The translations under genes and the position numbers were made by a program. From JAYWIG01 sp043789035 (GTDB lineage: Bacteria; Pseudomonadota; Gammaproteobacteria; Burkholderiales; Burkholderiaceae_E), in the NCBI GenBank assembly GCA_043789035.1, contig JAYWIG010000338.1:1-6192 (forward strand): DNA of 6,192 nucleotides, given 5' to 3'. The notes below the pieces were generated by a model. The model worked only from the letters and a program-made list of their open reading frames with translations. It was not told where the DNA came from and did not search any database. Position 1 is the first letter of the stretch. The number at the start of each line of letters is the position of its first letter. Below, in pieces: positions 5,337-6,192 of the stretch.

Positions 5337-5648
5337 TGAGTGCATATCCACCATTCCACCCAGTTAGGTTTACCGGGAAGTCTATATTGAAAATACGTAT
5401 CACTCTTCGACTCCCTAATGATCAATTACTATCGACTTATAGTTGGTTGTTACTCACTAGCTCTCTTCGCTAATAATGCCCTATCTTCTAGTCGTCTGCA
5501 ATGCACATATTTGGGCAATAAAGCCCAGAGGTTAAGCCACTCGACCTAGGCCAAAAGTTCTATATCGCGAAAAATGGCTATCCGCCAAACTTCCATCCAA
5601 ATGGATATCAGAAACCAGCACATCCCGACCAGATCTCAGCTTACTCAA

Positions 5649-6192
5649 ATGGGCAAGCAGACCAGCGCTCTGCAGCGTTCTCGCCGACAAAATGTACCAA
5701 TTATTGTTCCCACCGATTTGAAGCTGCTCGATCAGTTTATATACGTTTGCCGAGCAAGGCATTACAGTTTGCGCACCGAAGAGGCTTACACGTTTTGGAT
5801 GCGCAAGTTCATTTTGTTTCACGATAAAAAGCACCGCAATGAACTTGGCGGTTCGCACGTGCAAGCATTTATTCAATTTTTATCTGTCGATAGGGAATGT
5901 TCTGCGTCAACTGTGCGGCAGGCGCTAAGCGCCATCGTATTCTTTTATCGCGAAGTTTTAAAGTCCGAGTTGCCTTGGATTGATGGCTTGGCGACGCCGA
6001 AGAAACCTACATACATACCTCTCGTGTTTAGCCAAAAGGAGGTACAAGCAATATTTAATGAGCTTGAGGGAACTTGGCGCTTAATTGCTCAAACATTGTA
6101 TGGTGGTGGCCTCCGCATTAATGAAGCACTATCGTTGCGCATTAAGGACGTTGATTTCGATAGGCAAGCATTGCTTATTCGACAGGCAAAGG
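5649..6192 (+). CDS. intI: Integron integrase (IntI-type tyrosine recombinase), 5' part
   Basis: The visible 181 codons align by pattern with IntI proteins. An N-terminal SAM-like DNA-binding domain runs LLDQFIYVCRARHYSLRTEEAYTFWMRKFILFH (residues 27-58), then LGGSHVQAFIQFLSVDRECSASTVRQALSAIVFFYREVL, followed by the linker ending in LPW (108-110). The catalytic domain opens with YIPLVFSQKEVQAIF and the first active-site box LYGGGLRINEALSLRIKDVDFD, with the catalytic Arg at residue 156. The gene runs off the window before the Lys, His-x-x-Arg and Tyr residues and before the IntI-specific insertion, so XerC/D is not strictly excluded. The IntI-like N-terminus plus the adjacent attC make IntI much likelier. 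In-frame ATGs at 5574 and 5601 are alternative starts. 5649 gives the usual short IntI leader, and none has a good ribosome-binding site. Orientation away from the cassettes is canonical. Confidence 0.87.
   Translation, partial: MGKQTSALQRSRRQNVPIIVPTDLKLLDQFIYVCRARHYSLRTEEAYTFWMRKFILFHDKKHRNELGGSHVQAFIQFLSVDRECSASTVRQALSAIVFFYREVLKSELPWIDGLATPKKPTYIPLVFSQKEVQAIFNELEGTWRLIAQTLYGGGLRINEALSLRIKDVDFDRQALLIRQAK

Larger units (their letters stand above)
5234..5573. other. Gene-free region between the first cassette and the integrase
   Basis: This stretch holds the higBA promoter and operator at its left end, the candidate attI around 5307-5336, a small inverted repeat ACTAT/ATAGT at 5428-5443, and a hairpin TGGGC-AATAAA-GCCCA at 5512-5527. 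No gene is visible on either strand. No LexA-type box (CTGT-N8-ACAG) and no confident integrase promoter were found. The integron cassette promoter was not identified either, and it may lie inside the integrase gene. Confidence 0.5.

Noticed and set aside
5234..5573. LexA box controlling the integrase, as in many integrons
   Set aside because: No CTGT-N8-ACAG match was found. The CTGTTATTTAGCTG stretch near 5323 lacks the second half-site.
5532..5876. A 114-codon open frame on the - strand ending in a TAA inside GCTTAAC, as a cassette gene would
   Set aside because: Most of it is antisense to the conserved integrase N-terminus, it resembles no known protein, and no matching L'/R' half-site follows to the left. 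The core-like heptamer is probably chance.
1..6192. CRISPR array, tRNA, rRNA or insertion-sequence ends
   Set aside because: No regularly spaced repeats, no cloverleaf or ribosomal segments, and no transposase frames or terminal inverted repeats with target duplications were seen.

Overview
The window reads as a piece of a gammaproteobacterial chromosome, probably marine or environmental, with middling GC content. That assignment is an inference: it rests on the intI-type integrase, the roughly 126-bp attC site of the size seen in Vibrio-like chromosomal integrons, and the general look of the proteins. No ribosomal or other phylogenetic marker is present.

Left part (1-1330): the 3' half of a dihydrodipicolinate-synthase-family (class I aldolase) gene abuts an RraA/HMG-aldolase-family gene in a two-gene catabolic-looking operon on the + strand. 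A convergent LysE/RhtB exporter follows on the - strand. A large 27-bp-arm inverted repeat fills the gap between them. The divergent gap from 1964 to 2307 holds no gene but has several inverted repeats, two of which cross each other like a pseudoknot.

Middle (2308-3664): a + strand AAA-family ATPase is cut off about 46 residues after its Walker A motif. Ten bases later comes a 75-codon gene resembling an 'addiction module component' antitoxin with no toxin gene behind it.

Right part (3665-6192): this is the start of an integron. The 5' half of an IntI-like tyrosine recombinase runs off the right edge on the + strand. Cassette genes point away from it on the - strand, as expected. The first cassette is a HigB/HigA(NadS)-type module with its own promoter and a palindromic operator, closed by a well-formed attC site (4506-4631). 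The second is a TumE/TumA-type module (DUF6516 toxin, winged-helix antitoxin) with its own palindrome around the promoter. No attC is recognised after it. A candidate attI lies near 5307-5336.

The most striking observation is a shared pattern. All three addiction-type modules keep an intact antitoxin but have lost the toxin: an in-frame TGA in higB, a one-base frameshift in tumE, and no toxin gene after the third antitoxin. The array looks like a set of 'antidotes' left after toxin inactivation. Such genes can be relics, can act as anti-addiction factors against related modules, or can persist as DNA-binding repressors. Sequencing error at the two lesions has not been excluded.
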